This document shows, one piece after another, positions 51,154 through 60,090 of a DNA stretch of 64,000 nt (position 1 is its first letter; every line of letters starts with the position of its first letter). The position numbers were made by a program, and so were the translations under genes. Origin of the DNA: DAISIK01 sp036822055 (GTDB lineage: Bacteria; Verrucomicrobiota; Verrucomicrobiia; Opitutales; Puniceicoccaceae). A model generated the notes under the pieces. The model worked only from the letters and a program-made list of their open reading frames with translations. It made no database searches and had not been told where the DNA came from. Location: NCBI GenBank assembly GCA_036822055.1, contig DAISIK010000006.1, positions 55,566 to 119,565 on the forward strand, in the 5' to 3' direction.

Positions 51154-52011
51154 GTGTCCATTAACGAACGTTACCTTCTAGGAATTGCCACCATCATCTT
51201 TGCCTCTGCCCTGATGATTGGGGTCAAGGCGTTGCTAGAGGGTCGGCGGCATTCCCGGCCACTGCTTTGGACCCTGCTCGCTCTGGCTTTCACCTTTCAA
51301 AGCATCGGTCTCTACCTGCGAGGTCTTTCGATCGGTGCCTGCCCCCTCGGCAATACCTACGAGATTCTTCACTTCATCATTTGGTCAACCGTGCTGATCG
51401 TCCTCATTGTTGGCCCGGTCTTTAACGTCAACCTGCTTGGCCTCTGTTGCGCCTTTTTGTGTACCATTTTCGGGGTCCTTTCCCTCGCCTTGCCCGGAAT
51501 TGACCAGCCCTACTCCGGGCGCCTCTTCGGAGGCGATCCCCTCGTCGAGCTGCACGCTGCTCTCGCCGTCTTCGGGTACGGTTGTCTCGCCCTCCTCGCG
51601 ATGATTTCCACACTCTACCTTCTCCAATTCAACGCTTTGGAAAGAAAGAAACACGCCCCCATTTTTTCCTTCCTCCCCTCCCTCCTCCAGCTTGAACGCC
51701 TCCAGGCGAGGGCTCTCATCGCTGCCTCCCTGTTTCTCGTCGTGTCAGTCCTCTCAGGACTTTTCCTTCTGAGCAACCATCAGCTCTCCCTCGCGGCCCA
51801 GGTTAAACTTTTCCTCGTGACCCTCGTTTCCTTGGCCTACCTCGCCCTCCTCGGTCTCCTTTTGAAGCACCAGACCAGCCCCAGACGGGTGGCCATTGCC
51901 TCCCTTTTCCTCTTCGGCGCCTCTATCTTCTCCCTTGGACCCGTCGACGCCGCCCGCTCACGGGAGTCCTCGATACCCTATTCCGAGAAACAATCCGCGC
52001 GGAATGATTGA
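51154..52011 (+). CDS. hemX: CcsA/HemX-like cytochrome c assembly membrane protein
   Basis: About 285 residues with eight or so membrane helices and the cytochrome c assembly domain: CPLGNTYEILHFIIW, the ELHAALAVFGYG His block, and a late conserved His in LSNHQLSLA. In heme clusters this protein is called HemX and in other bacteria it modulates GluTR amount. No ATG is available; GTG at 51154 avoids overlap with hemH, and the TTG at 51070 would overlap it. The stop overlaps the hemA start. A role in cytochrome c maturation for the caa3 oxidase is also possible. Confidence 0.78.
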   Translation: MSINERYLLGIATIIFASALMIGVKALLEGRRHSRPLLWTLLALAFTFQSIGLYLRGLSIGACPLGNTYEILHFIIWSTVLIVLIVGPVFNVNLLGLCCAFLCTIFGVLSLALPGIDQPYSGRLFGGDPLVELHAALAVFGYGCLALLAMISTLYLLQFNALERKKHAPIFSFLPSLLQLERLQARALIAASLFLVVSVLSGLFLLSNHQLSLAAQVKLFLVTLVSLAYLALLGLLLKHQTSPRRVAIASLFLFGASIFSLGPVDAARSRESSIPYSEKQSARND

Positions 52012-53101
52012 GCAAACCGAGAAATTGTACGTTGCCGGTCTCTCCCACCACCGGACTCCCATCGAGCTGAGGGAGCGGATGGCCTTTTCCAGGGAAGAGG
52101 GTCGTTCCATCAGCATCGAGGTCTCCCAACGCCTTGAGCAACCCCCTCCACTCGTTCTCTCCACTTGCAATCGGATCGAAGTTTACGGCATGACCCAGAC
52201 CACTTCCCCGGCGGAAACCTTCATCGAGATTCTCGCCGATCGAAGGAGTCTCAATCCCGCCCACCTCCTCTCCGGTGCGTACCAGTATTTCAACCACGAG
52301 ATGATCAATCACCTCTTCACCGTGGCCGCTGGCATCGACTCTCAAATGGTTGGCGAAACGGAAATCCTCGGGCAGATGAAAGAGGCCCACCGGTGCGCCA
52401 AAGCAGCCTCCAAATTGAGCCCGGAAATCGACATCGCCTTCCAGAAGGGCTTTCAAGCGGCCAAGTGGATCCGCACCAACACGGGTATCTCCAGAGGGCA
52501 AATCAGTATAGGCAACGTCTCCGCTGAGCTTGCCACCCGCATCTTCGGCTCCCTCAGCCATACCCGCGTCCTCATCATTGGAAGTGGAGAGGTCGCCGAC
52601 AAAACCGCTCAGGCTCTCATCTCTCGGGGCTGCCGGGACCTCACCGTCACCAGCCGCCAGCTCGACCGCGCCACCCTCCTTGCCGGGAAGCTCGAGGCCG
52701 CTGCTTTCGATATCGGTTGCCTTCCCGATCACCTCGCCCTCTTTGACATCGTCATCGGCTCAACCTCCAGCCCACAACCCATCCTCCGTAAGGAACACCT
52801 CAAAAAAATTCCCAAAGAGCGAACCCGGCCCCTGTTCCTCGTCGATTTGGCCGTTCCCCGAGACTTCGATCCGTCCCTCGCCGATTCCGATGGCGTCTTC
52901 CTCTACAACCTTGATGACCTCTCCAGAATCGCTAACGAAAACCTCGAGGTCCGCCGGAATGAAATCAATCTCTGCCAGGATGAGTTAGCCCGTAAGGCAT
53001 GGCACACCTGGCTTAAAATCTACCGCAGCCAGCTTCGGGGCAGGCTCAATAAGGACGGGCCACCACGGATCTCTCCAACTCACTCCCTCCGCGCAGGTTG
53101 A
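52004..53101 (+). CDS. hemA: Glutamyl-tRNA reductase, short form lacking dimerisation domain
   Basis: 365 residues from ATG 52004. Reduces Glu-tRNA to glutamate-1-semialdehyde. The catalytic Cys is C55 in LSTCNRIEVYG; AGIDSQMVGETEILGQ and the NADPH domain loop (LIIGSGEVADKTAQAL) are present. The chain stops about 40 residues after the LYNLDDLSRIANENL spinal helix, so the usual C-terminal dimerisation domain of 60-100 residues is missing. The downstream sequence does not carry it in another frame, so it is not an obvious frameshift. Chlamydial HemA is, from memory, also short. The ATG sits in the hemX stop region. Confidence 0.9.
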   Translation: MIEQTEKLYVAGLSHHRTPIELRERMAFSREEGRSISIEVSQRLEQPPPLVLSTCNRIEVYGMTQTTSPAETFIEILADRRSLNPAHLLSGAYQYFNHEMINHLFTVAAGIDSQMVGETEILGQMKEAHRCAKAASKLSPEIDIAFQKGFQAAKWIRTNTGISRGQISIGNVSAELATRIFGSLSHTRVLIIGSGEVADKTAQALISRGCRDLTVTSRQLDRATLLAGKLEAAAFDIGCLPDHLALFDIVIGSTSSPQPILRKEHLKKIPKERTRPLFLVDLAVPRDFDPSLADSDGVFLYNLDDLSRIANENLEVRRNEINLCQDELARKAWHTWLKIYRSQLRGRLNKDGPPRISPTHSLRAG

Positions 53102-53150
53102 CCAAATCCGGCATCACTTTGGCTCGACCTCGCCCCTCGGCCATCCTATC

Positions 53151-53843
53151 TTGCCCGCCACGGTGCTTCCCAGATTAGTCAAACTTTCCGATCGTAGTTC
53201 GGGCCCATTCCTCACCCTCGGTCTCCTCTCCTTGATCGCAGTCGCCGTTTGGATTTTCTTTGCCTTCCGCCTTCCCGAAAATCTGCTCACCAACGAAGCG
53301 AGGATTTCAGTTTCGATCACCCGCACCGAGGTGATTCTTATCCTCATCCTCCTTTTTTTAAACGTTCTTACTGCCTACGTTCTCTTCCGGCGAATGCAGC
53401 CACGTCTCGCGCCGATTCGTGGTTCCATTACGGTTATCATCACCACCTTTCTGGTCATCGCGGTTTGGATCTCCCTCGCCGCTTTTCAAAACGATGGCTT
53501 CAGCCTTTCTTCGACCGCCTTCAACATCGATGTCCAGCGTCTCCAAATCCTCCTCGTTCTGATCCTCGTCTTCGCCAACCTGGCCGCCTTGATAGCCATC
53601 CTCAGAAAGTTTAGAACTGCAGAGAATTTCATCACCGTCTCGGCCTATTCAAAAAAGGTAAAATATCGAGGCGAGTGGATCACTTTGGAAAATTGGCTGG
53701 CCACCGAGTTTGGCATTCAGGTCAGCCACGGCATTACCCCGGAAGAGCGAGAGAAGATCCTCGCCGGATTGAATCCTGAAAACGGACCCTTAAACGAAGC
53801 AAATCAAAGCCCCCAGCCTCAGCCATCTGAAGGTGGTGACTGA
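53151..53843 (+). CDS. Four-helix membrane protein with degenerate SHGICP-like tail
   Basis: About 230 residues. Four membrane helices (about 22-40, 60-78, 93-111, 132-150) precede a soluble tail: SAYSKKVKYRGEWITLENWLA...FGIQVSHGITPEE. The tail resembles a small C-terminal domain found in many bacterial signalling proteins, which normally has CxxC-KK and HGICPxC; here the Cys positions are Ser, Thr and Glu. No ATG is in frame near the N-terminus; TTG 53151 or GTG 53163 are the options. It follows hemA by 49 bp; function unknown. Confidence 0.65.
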   Translation: MPATVLPRLVKLSDRSSGPFLTLGLLSLIAVAVWIFFAFRLPENLLTNEARISVSITRTEVILILILLFLNVLTAYVLFRRMQPRLAPIRGSITVIITTFLVIAVWISLAAFQNDGFSLSSTAFNIDVQRLQILLVLILVFANLAALIAILRKFRTAENFITVSAYSKKVKYRGEWITLENWLATEFGIQVSHGITPEEREKILAGLNPENGPLNEANQSPQPQPSEGGD

Positions 53844-54041
53844 TCCCTGGAACCCAACCACCACCCTGCTCACAAACCAACCCAACCGTCCTCTCGGAAA
53901 CGGCTCATCCCCCCTCCCGTTTCCCCCTTTCTTCGCCAAAGCTCCCTTCCCTGGCTCCTCAGCACCCATCCCGATTCGCCCTCGATCGCTCACCCGCATC
54001 GGAGGTTGACGGAATTCTTCCGGTCGGCTCTATAGGCGCTT

Positions 54042-54872
54042 ATGAGCGATGAGGATTTACAGAAACTGGTAGCGAGACCCGAAACCTCCGCCCGGCGGCT
54101 GAAAGTAGCCCGCTTCGTCGAAAGTCGCTCCGTACAACGTCTTGTCATCTTCCTTATCCTCGTCAATGCATTCACCCTCGGTCTCGAGACCAGCTCCGCT
54201 GTCATGCAGGGCTTCGGTCCCCTCCTCAGAATCATCGACAAATTCTGCCTGACCATTTTCGTTTTCGAATTGGCCGCCAAGATCTATGCGTACCGCCTGC
54301 ATTTTTTCCGAAACGGATGGAACGTTTTTGACTTTTTCGTGGTCGGCGTCGCCTTGGCCCCCGGAAGTGGTCCCCTTTCCGTCCTCCGCTCCCTCCGCGT
54401 GCTTCGGGTCCTTCGCCTGCTCACCGCCGTCCCTCAGCTAAAACGAGTCGTCGCCGCCTTCCTTCACTCCATCCCCGGCCTGCTCGGTGTCGTTCTGGTC
54501 ATGAAGATCGTCTTTTACGTGGCTGCCGTCCTTGCCACCAACCTTTTCGGCGAGACCCACCCGGAGTGGTTTGGAACGATCGGCAAAAGCCTCTATACAC
54601 TCTTCCAGATCATGACCCTCGAGAGCTGGTCGATGGGGATCGTTCGCCCAATCATGGAGGTTCACCCATGGGCCTGGCTCTTCTTCGTACCCTTCATCGT
54701 CGTCGCCACCTTCACGATCCTCAATCTCTTCATCGGCATCATTGTTTCCACCATGCAGGAACTCGCCATCACCCCGGACCCCGCCCAGCCCCACGCCGAG
54801 CTCGCAGACGCCCTCTTGCGGATCGAGAACGAGTTACACGAACTACGCAGCCGTCTGACTAAGCTGCCTTAA
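54042..54872 (+). CDS. NaChBac-type voltage-gated sodium channel
   Basis: 276 residues, one six-helix voltage-gated channel subunit. S1-S3 occupy about 33-105; S4 has four arginines at every third position (R116, R119, R122, R125 in VLRSLRVLRVLRLL); S5, pore and S6 follow. The selectivity filter is TLESWS (about 192-197), the LESWS motif of prokaryotic Nav channels. S6 ends in FIGIIVSTMQE, then a C-terminal helix with a heptad pattern (about 250-274) that would bundle the tetramer. It overlaps the convergent cytochrome gene by 14 bases. Such channels serve sodium-driven motility or pH homeostasis in alkaline or marine bacteria. Confidence 0.92.
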   Translation: MSDEDLQKLVARPETSARRLKVARFVESRSVQRLVIFLILVNAFTLGLETSSAVMQGFGPLLRIIDKFCLTIFVFELAAKIYAYRLHFFRNGWNVFDFFVVGVALAPGSGPLSVLRSLRVLRVLRLLTAVPQLKRVVAAFLHSIPGLLGVVLVMKIVFYVAAVLATNLFGETHPEWFGTIGKSLYTLFQIMTLESWSMGIVRPIMEVHPWAWLFFVPFIVVATFTILNLFIGIIVSTMQELAITPDPAQPHAELADALLRIENELHELRSRLTKLP

Positions 54873-55665
54873 CGGCTTCCCGGTCGTCTAGCCGGGATTC
54901 TGCGACCTCCTCGGTCGCGCTCATCTCCACCGGAGATTCCTCTGCCTCCCCGGTCTCCTCCGCTTCCTCAGAGGCTGGCATCTCGACCGTCAGCTCGGGC
55001 ATCGGGGCCAACGTCTTCAGTTCCCCTGCCGTCCAGGGAAGCGCCCGGTTCCCGACCTTCGCCCGGATCGCTTGCACATGCTCTTCCGTGATCGCCCCCG
55101 CCTGATTACCCCAGGAAGCGCGAATATAAGTCAAAACCGCTCCGATATCGCGATCAGACAAGATTCCCCCGAAGGCAGGCATGTTGCCTCTGTAGACTAC
55201 CCCATTTACCTCGATCTCACCAGTCAGTCCATGCAGTAAGATTGCCGTCGGCCGTATCCGGGTTTCCGTTACCCAATCCACCCCGGCCAAGGGAGGGAAG
55301 GATGGTGGCACCCCGGCTCCATCAACCTGGTGGCATTGCTGGCAGTTGTTCACATAGATCCTGGCCCCCACCCGCATGGCATCAAAGGCCGGACGAGGGG
55401 CAGTATCCACAGCAGCCCGTGGGTCATAGTTGGGATCGTAGACGTCCCAGCGAAACCCTGCGATATGCTTCACGAAGTACACTCCAATTCCGAAGACCAC
55501 TGTCGCAAACATAAAGAGGATGAAAAGCGGCATCGGCGGGAAACCCTCGGACGGCTCCACCTTCTCGCGCATCAACTGGTTGTGAACCTGCTGAAGGTTC
55601 CCGTCGGTCAACTGGGCCTCGTCGGCACCGAGACCGTTTGAAGTGTTTTTTGGATCAACAGCCAC
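54859..55665 (-). CDS. Membrane-anchored cytochrome c with acidic tail
   Basis: 268 residues. N-terminal cytosolic part of 45 residues, one membrane helix (about 46-66), then a class I cytochrome c with CQQCH (C108, C111, H112) and the axial Met near 162 in RGNMPAFGG. The last 55 residues are low-complexity and Glu-rich, beyond the heme domain. The GTG start at 55665 is supported by AGGAG about 10 bases upstream. It is divergent from ctaC, which argues that it hands electrons to the caa3 oxidase. Confidence 0.9.
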   Translation of the reverse strand: MAVDPKNTSNGLGADEAQLTDGNLQQVHNQLMREKVEPSEGFPPMPLFILFMFATVVFGIGVYFVKHIAGFRWDVYDPNYDPRAAVDTAPRPAFDAMRVGARIYVNNCQQCHQVDGAGVPPSFPPLAGVDWVTETRIRPTAILLHGLTGEIEVNGVVYRGNMPAFGGILSDRDIGAVLTYIRASWGNQAGAITEEHVQAIRAKVGNRALPWTAGELKTLAPMPELTVEMPASEEAEETGEAEESPVEMSATEEVAESRLDDREAVKAA

Positions 55666-55799
55666 CTGGGTGATCTCCTAAAGCCATGGGGATGGGGTTC
55701 ATTTTGGTTCCACGGATCAAACAGAATCAACCCCCACTAATCAAGAGCATTGCATTCACTAATTTGTTTCACCTAAATTTGCTCCGTTCCCAAGTCTTC

Positions 55800-56984
55800 A
55801 TGCCCCGACTACTCCTGATTCTGCTCCCCGTCCTCTCCAGCTTGCTCATGGTTGGCTGCCAGTTCGATTCGAGGCAATCCACCTTTGACCCCAAAGGAAT
55901 CATCGCCCGCGAGCAGCTCCAGCTTTTTTACCTCACCTTGCAGGTCACCTCAGTCATCTTTCTCGCAGTTGGCGGTGTCCTCCTCTGGGTGGTCTGGAAA
56001 TACCGCATCCGCCGGGGAAAATTTCCGGCCGATCATCCAAAACAGGATCATGGCAACCCACTCGTGGAGATCAGCCTGATTGGCGTATCGATTCTCCTGC
56101 TGGCGATCATTGCCGTTCCGACTGTCCGCGTCATCTGGTACACCCACGAGCTTCCAGAGGACCCCGAGAGTTTGCTCGGCCACTGGTATACCGGCCAGCT
56201 CACCTCCGAGGCCGCCGCCGAAGAGCCCCTCATCATCTACGCCTACGGCTGGCAATGGTGGTTTTCCTTTGAATACCCGCAACTAGGCATCGTTACCGCC
56301 AATGAGTTCGCCTTCCCCAAGGACCGCAACGTCGTCATCGAGCTTCGGGCCAAAGACGTCATCCACTCCTTCTGGCTACCGAAAATCGCTGGTAAAGTGG
56401 ACATGATCCCCGGCAGAACCAACCGCATGTGGGTCCGCGCCGATGAGGAGGGCTACTATTACGGACAGTGTGCAGAATTTTGCGGCGAATCCCACGCCTA
56501 CATGCAGTTCCGGGCCGATGTTTTTGACGATGCCGGATTTGCCGAATGGGTCGAACGTCAGCGATCTCCCGCCCCATCACCCAATCAGGAGGTCCCTTGG
56601 GACACTTGGTTTGCCGAGAACATGGCCCGCCCGGTGGAGCAAATTTCCGGTACCGTCGAGAAAGGTGCCCACCTCTTCATGGGTCGAGGAGTTTGCCTCC
56701 AGTGCCATGCCATTGGCGGCACCCCAGCCCGCGGCAATAAGGGCCCCGATCTCACCCACGTTGCCTCGCGAGCCTCCATCGCCGCAGGATGGCTCGAGCA
56801 TCGCACCGATGAGGGTGGCATTGATCGCAAGCTCCAGTACGAAAACCTCTACCACTGGATCCTTAACTCCGAAAAAATAAAGCCGGGCAACCTCATGCAC
56901 AATGGCAACGGAGGCCTCCATGAAGTCGGCCTTACCATCGAGGAGGTGCACCACCTCACTGCCTTTCTCATGACCCTCAAATAA
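55800..56984 (+). CDS. ctaC: Cytochrome c oxidase subunit II with fused cytochrome c (caa3)
   Basis: 394 residues from ATG 55800. A lipoprotein signal peptide with lipobox LMVGC (C20) is followed by two membrane helices (about 43-66, 90-113). The CuA site is CAEFCGESHAYM (C224, C228, H232, M235, plus H189). A C-terminal heme c domain carries CLQCH (C299-C302-H303). This makes the oxidase a caa3 type. An upstream in-frame extension to 55686 has no signal sequence and is rejected. ctaD starts 28 bp downstream. Confidence 0.95.
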   Translation: MPRLLLILLPVLSSLLMVGCQFDSRQSTFDPKGIIAREQLQLFYLTLQVTSVIFLAVGGVLLWVVWKYRIRRGKFPADHPKQDHGNPLVEISLIGVSILLLAIIAVPTVRVIWYTHELPEDPESLLGHWYTGQLTSEAAAEEPLIIYAYGWQWWFSFEYPQLGIVTANEFAFPKDRNVVIELRAKDVIHSFWLPKIAGKVDMIPGRTNRMWVRADEEGYYYGQCAEFCGESHAYMQFRADVFDDAGFAEWVERQRSPAPSPNQEVPWDTWFAENMARPVEQISGTVEKGAHLFMGRGVCLQCHAIGGTPARGNKGPDLTHVASRASIAAGWLEHRTDEGGIDRKLQYENLYHWILNSEKIKPGNLMHNGNGGLHEVGLTIEEVHHLTAFLMTLK

Positions 56985-57012
56985 ACGCCCTCCTCCCTCC
57001 ACTCCACTTTCC

Positions 57013-59037
57013 ATGAGCGAAAACCTTTCATCCACCGCCAACGCTCCCGCCATCTCCACTCACCAGCCCCCGCCCCCAACCGCTGAGATCTCAGCCATCG
57101 GGCTCAGGCGTCCCGACCACACCACCGGGTGGACCAGCTGGCTGACCACCGTCGACCACAAGCGGATCGGCCTGATGTACGGGATCTTTGCCCTCGCTTT
57201 CTTCGTCATTGGCGGTCTCGAGGCGCTCGTCATTCGGCTTCAGCTGGCCGTCGCCCAAAACAACCTCATTTCTCCGGAAACCTACAACCAGCTCTTCACC
57301 ATGCACGGCACCACCATGGTTTTTCTCGCCGTCATGCCACTGAGTGCTGCCTTCTTCAACTACCTCGTCCCCCTCCAAATTGGAGCCCGCGACGTCGCCT
57401 TCCCCAGACTCAATTCCTTCAGCCTCTGGACCTTTGTAGCAGGGGCCATCATCATTAACCTCAGTTGGTTCCTCCAGGCCGCCAATGCCATGGGATGGCT
57501 CTCCGGCCCTCTCAATCAACTCGGCATCGAACAAACCGACTTTGTTCCGGCCGCCGGTTGGTTTGGCTATGCCCCCCTCACTGGCAGCGAGTTTTCCGGG
57601 GTTGGGACCGACTTCTGGATCTTTGGCCTCCAGGTCCTCGGCATTGGCTCCATCGCTGCTTCCCTCAATTTCATTGTCACCATCATGACGATGCGTGCTC
57701 CCGGCATGAAGATGATGCGTCTCCCCGTTTTCACCTGGATGACCCTCATCACCTCCTTCCTCATCATCTTCGCTTTCCCCCCCGTTACCGTCGCCCTTGG
57801 CCAGGTCATGTTCGACCGCTTCTTCGGCACCAATTTCTACGTTGTTGCTCAAGGCGGCCAACCAATCCTTTGGCAGCACCTTTTCTGGATTTTCGGCCAC
57901 CCCGAGGTCTACATCCTCATCCTCCCGGCTATGGGCATCATCTCGGAGATCCTGCCCACTTTCAGCCGCAAACCGCTTTACGGTTACCCCCTCGTCATCT
58001 TTTCCGGTGCCATCATTGGCTTTCTCGGCTTTGCCGTTTGGAGCCATCACATGTTCACCACCGGTCTCGGGCCCATCGGCACCGCCGCTTTCAGCCTCCT
58101 CACCATGGCTATTGCCGTTCCTACCGGAGTCAAAATCTTCAACTGGATTGGCACCCTCTGGGGTGGGCAAATCCGCTTTGAAATACCGATGATTTTCGCC
58201 CTCGGGTTCATCTGGATGTTCATGATCGGCGGCTTCAGCGGTATCATGCACAGTTCCGCCCCGGCCGATGCTCAACAACAGGATTCTTACTTCGTCGTTG
58301 CTCACTTCCACTACGTCCTGATCGGTGGAAGCATCCTCGCCCTGCTCGCCGGTGTTTATTACTGGCTCCCCAAAGCAACTGGCAAAATGTGGGACCAGAA
58401 ACTCGGCCAATACGTCGCTTGGCTCGTCATCCTCGGTCTCAACGTTACCTTTTTCCCCATGCACTTTCTCGGGCTCGCCGGAATGCCGCGCCGGACCCAT
58501 TCCTACCTTGAAGGTACTGGCTTTTCCACCTTGAACCTCGTCTGTACGATCGGTGCCTTCATCCTCGCCTTTGGGATTCTTCTCTTCCTTATCGACATCT
58601 GGAGAACCGTCAGAAAAGGCAAACCCGCCCCCGCCGACCCCTGGGATGCCCGCACCTTGGAGTGGTCTCTTCCCAGTCCGCCCCCAGTCTACAATTTCGC
58701 GTCCACCCCGATCATCCCCGCTCGGGATGCCTTCTACTCCCACAAGCTTTCCCTGAAGGGAGATCCCGCCTACCAACCAATCACTTCGCTTCCCTCAGAC
58801 GGTCACGGCATTCACATGCCGAGCCAGTCCTGGATGCCTCTCTTCGCCTCCTTCGGCTTCCTCGTCCTCGGCTTCGCCATGGCCCTCAAAAGTACCGGCA
58901 TCCCTTTCATGGGTTATCTCGCCATCGCCGGTCTCGGCATCACTACCCTCGGGATTTATCTCTGGGCTCTCGAGGGCGCCGGTGGCTATCACCTCCATCC
59001 CGAAAACAGCCAGCCGGGAAGTTCCAATCCAAAGTAA
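57013..59037 (+). CDS. ctaD: Cytochrome c oxidase subunit I with C-terminal extension
   Basis: 674 residues, larger than a plain subunit I of about 540. Heme a and a3 ligands are visible: His in TMHGTTM, the HPEVYI block with the Tyr-linked His, the HHMFTTG pair and HFHYVLIGG. After the twelve-helix core, about 140 extra residues carry two more membrane helices (about 605-652) and end with GGYHLHPE. The E in GHPEVY indicates an A1-type proton channel. Core of the operon. Confidence 0.96.
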   Translation: MSENLSSTANAPAISTHQPPPPTAEISAIGLRRPDHTTGWTSWLTTVDHKRIGLMYGIFALAFFVIGGLEALVIRLQLAVAQNNLISPETYNQLFTMHGTTMVFLAVMPLSAAFFNYLVPLQIGARDVAFPRLNSFSLWTFVAGAIIINLSWFLQAANAMGWLSGPLNQLGIEQTDFVPAAGWFGYAPLTGSEFSGVGTDFWIFGLQVLGIGSIAASLNFIVTIMTMRAPGMKMMRLPVFTWMTLITSFLIIFAFPPVTVALGQVMFDRFFGTNFYVVAQGGQPILWQHLFWIFGHPEVYILILPAMGIISEILPTFSRKPLYGYPLVIFSGAIIGFLGFAVWSHHMFTTGLGPIGTAAFSLLTMAIAVPTGVKIFNWIGTLWGGQIRFEIPMIFALGFIWMFMIGGFSGIMHSSAPADAQQQDSYFVVAHFHYVLIGGSILALLAGVYYWLPKATGKMWDQKLGQYVAWLVILGLNVTFFPMHFLGLAGMPRRTHSYLEGTGFSTLNLVCTIGAFILAFGILLFLIDIWRTVRKGKPAPADPWDARTLEWSLPSPPPVYNFASTPIIPARDAFYSHKLSLKGDPAYQPITSLPSDGHGIHMPSQSWMPLFASFGFLVLGFAMALKSTGIPFMGYLAIAGLGITTLGIYLWALEGAGGYHLHPENSQPGSSNPK

Positions 59038-59069
59038 TTTCCTGCAGGTATCCCTTCCCAGATTCCGAC

Positions 59070-59681
59070 ATGTCTTCCTCCGCTCCAGCCTCGTCCACCC
59101 CACTCGAATACGAACCCACTGGTCTCGATCGGAAAAAGCTCATCATGTGGCTCTTTCTCGCCTCGGACTGCATGTTCTTCGGCACCCTTGTATCCACCCA
59201 CCTGATCTATCGAAAGCTTTATCCCGAGGTTGGGGTGATGCCCACAGAAATCTTCGACATCGAGCTCACCACCTTTAGCAGCTTCATCCTTTTGATGAGC
59301 TCCCTCTTGATGGCCCTCGCCGTCTCGGCGATCCACAAGAATGAAATCAAGAGCTTCCGGCGCCACTGCCTCGGCACCATCTTCTTCGGCCTAATCTTCC
59401 TCGGTTGTCAGGTCTACGAGTTTCAGGATTTCGTGCATACTTATGACTTCAAGCTCGATTCCGGAACCTTTGGCTCCACCTTCTACTTGATGACAGGTAC
59501 CCACGGGATCCACGTGGCTGTCGGTGTCCTCTGGCTGATCTCATGGTTGATCTACTCCTACACCGGCAAAATGGGAGTTAAAAATGCCGTCGATGTCGAA
59601 GTCACCGGTCTCTACTGGCACTTTGTCGATATCGTTTGGATCGTTATTTTCACCGCCGTTTACCTCCTCGAATACGTTTGA
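59070..59681 (+). CDS. ctaE: Cytochrome c oxidase subunit III
   Basis: 203 residues from ATG 59070, five membrane helices. LFLASDCMFFGTLVS, FQDFVHTYDF and the late GTHGIHVAVGVLW and GLYWHFVDIVWIVIF blocks are characteristic of subunit III. The frame extends upstream to 58662 inside ctaD; rejected. It is 32 bp after ctaD and 5 bp before ctaF. Confidence 0.95.
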   Translation: MSSSAPASSTPLEYEPTGLDRKKLIMWLFLASDCMFFGTLVSTHLIYRKLYPEVGVMPTEIFDIELTTFSSFILLMSSLLMALAVSAIHKNEIKSFRRHCLGTIFFGLIFLGCQVYEFQDFVHTYDFKLDSGTFGSTFYLMTGTHGIHVAVGVLWLISWLIYSYTGKMGVKNAVDVEVTGLYWHFVDIVWIVIFTAVYLLEYV

Positions 59682-59686
59682 GCACC

Positions 59687-60073
59687 ATGTCCGAAGCAGC
59701 CCATCCCACCGCCTCCATCACCAAAGAATTCCTCGCTGCGGAACAAAAGAAGTATTTCACCTTCGTAAATCTTGCCTTCCTCATGACCGCCCTGACCGGC
59801 ATTGAGCTCGTGCTGGTTTTCCTCCCCCTTCCCAAAGCCGTCATTTACTCCAGTCTTCTCGGAATGTCTCTGGTCAAGTTCGTAGCCGTCATCCTCTGGT
59901 TCATGCACCTGATCTACGACCGGGCCGTCCTTACCCTCATTTTTCTCTTTGGCATGGCCATCACCACTGCCACGATCGCTGCCCTTCTCGCGCTCCTCAG
60001 CAACGCCGACGTCGATAAATCACTACCGTTCTACGAGCCCCGAGATCTCAGCGAGATCCGCCAAGGTCACTGA
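59687..60073 (+). CDS. ctaF: Cytochrome c oxidase subunit IV (caa3 type)
   Basis: 128 residues from ATG 59687. After a polar N-terminus, three membrane helices (about 25-45, 50-74, 80-103) contain the LVKFVAVILWFMHLIYD block of small prokaryotic subunit IV proteins. Stabilises the oxidase. Its start is 5 bp after ctaE; the operon ends here, 17 bp from the convergent hrpB stop. Confidence 0.9.
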   Translation: MSEAAHPTASITKEFLAAEQKKYFTFVNLAFLMTALTGIELVLVFLPLPKAVIYSSLLGMSLVKFVAVILWFMHLIYDRAVLTLIFLFGMAITTATIAALLALLSNADVDKSLPFYEPRDLSEIRQGH

Positions 60074-60090
60074 GCCACCCATTCAAAGCC

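Noticed and set aside
57091..58776. 561-codon open frame on the minus strand
   Set aside because: Fully antisense to ctaD, Gly/Glu/Asp-rich low complexity; a product of codon bias in the real gene.
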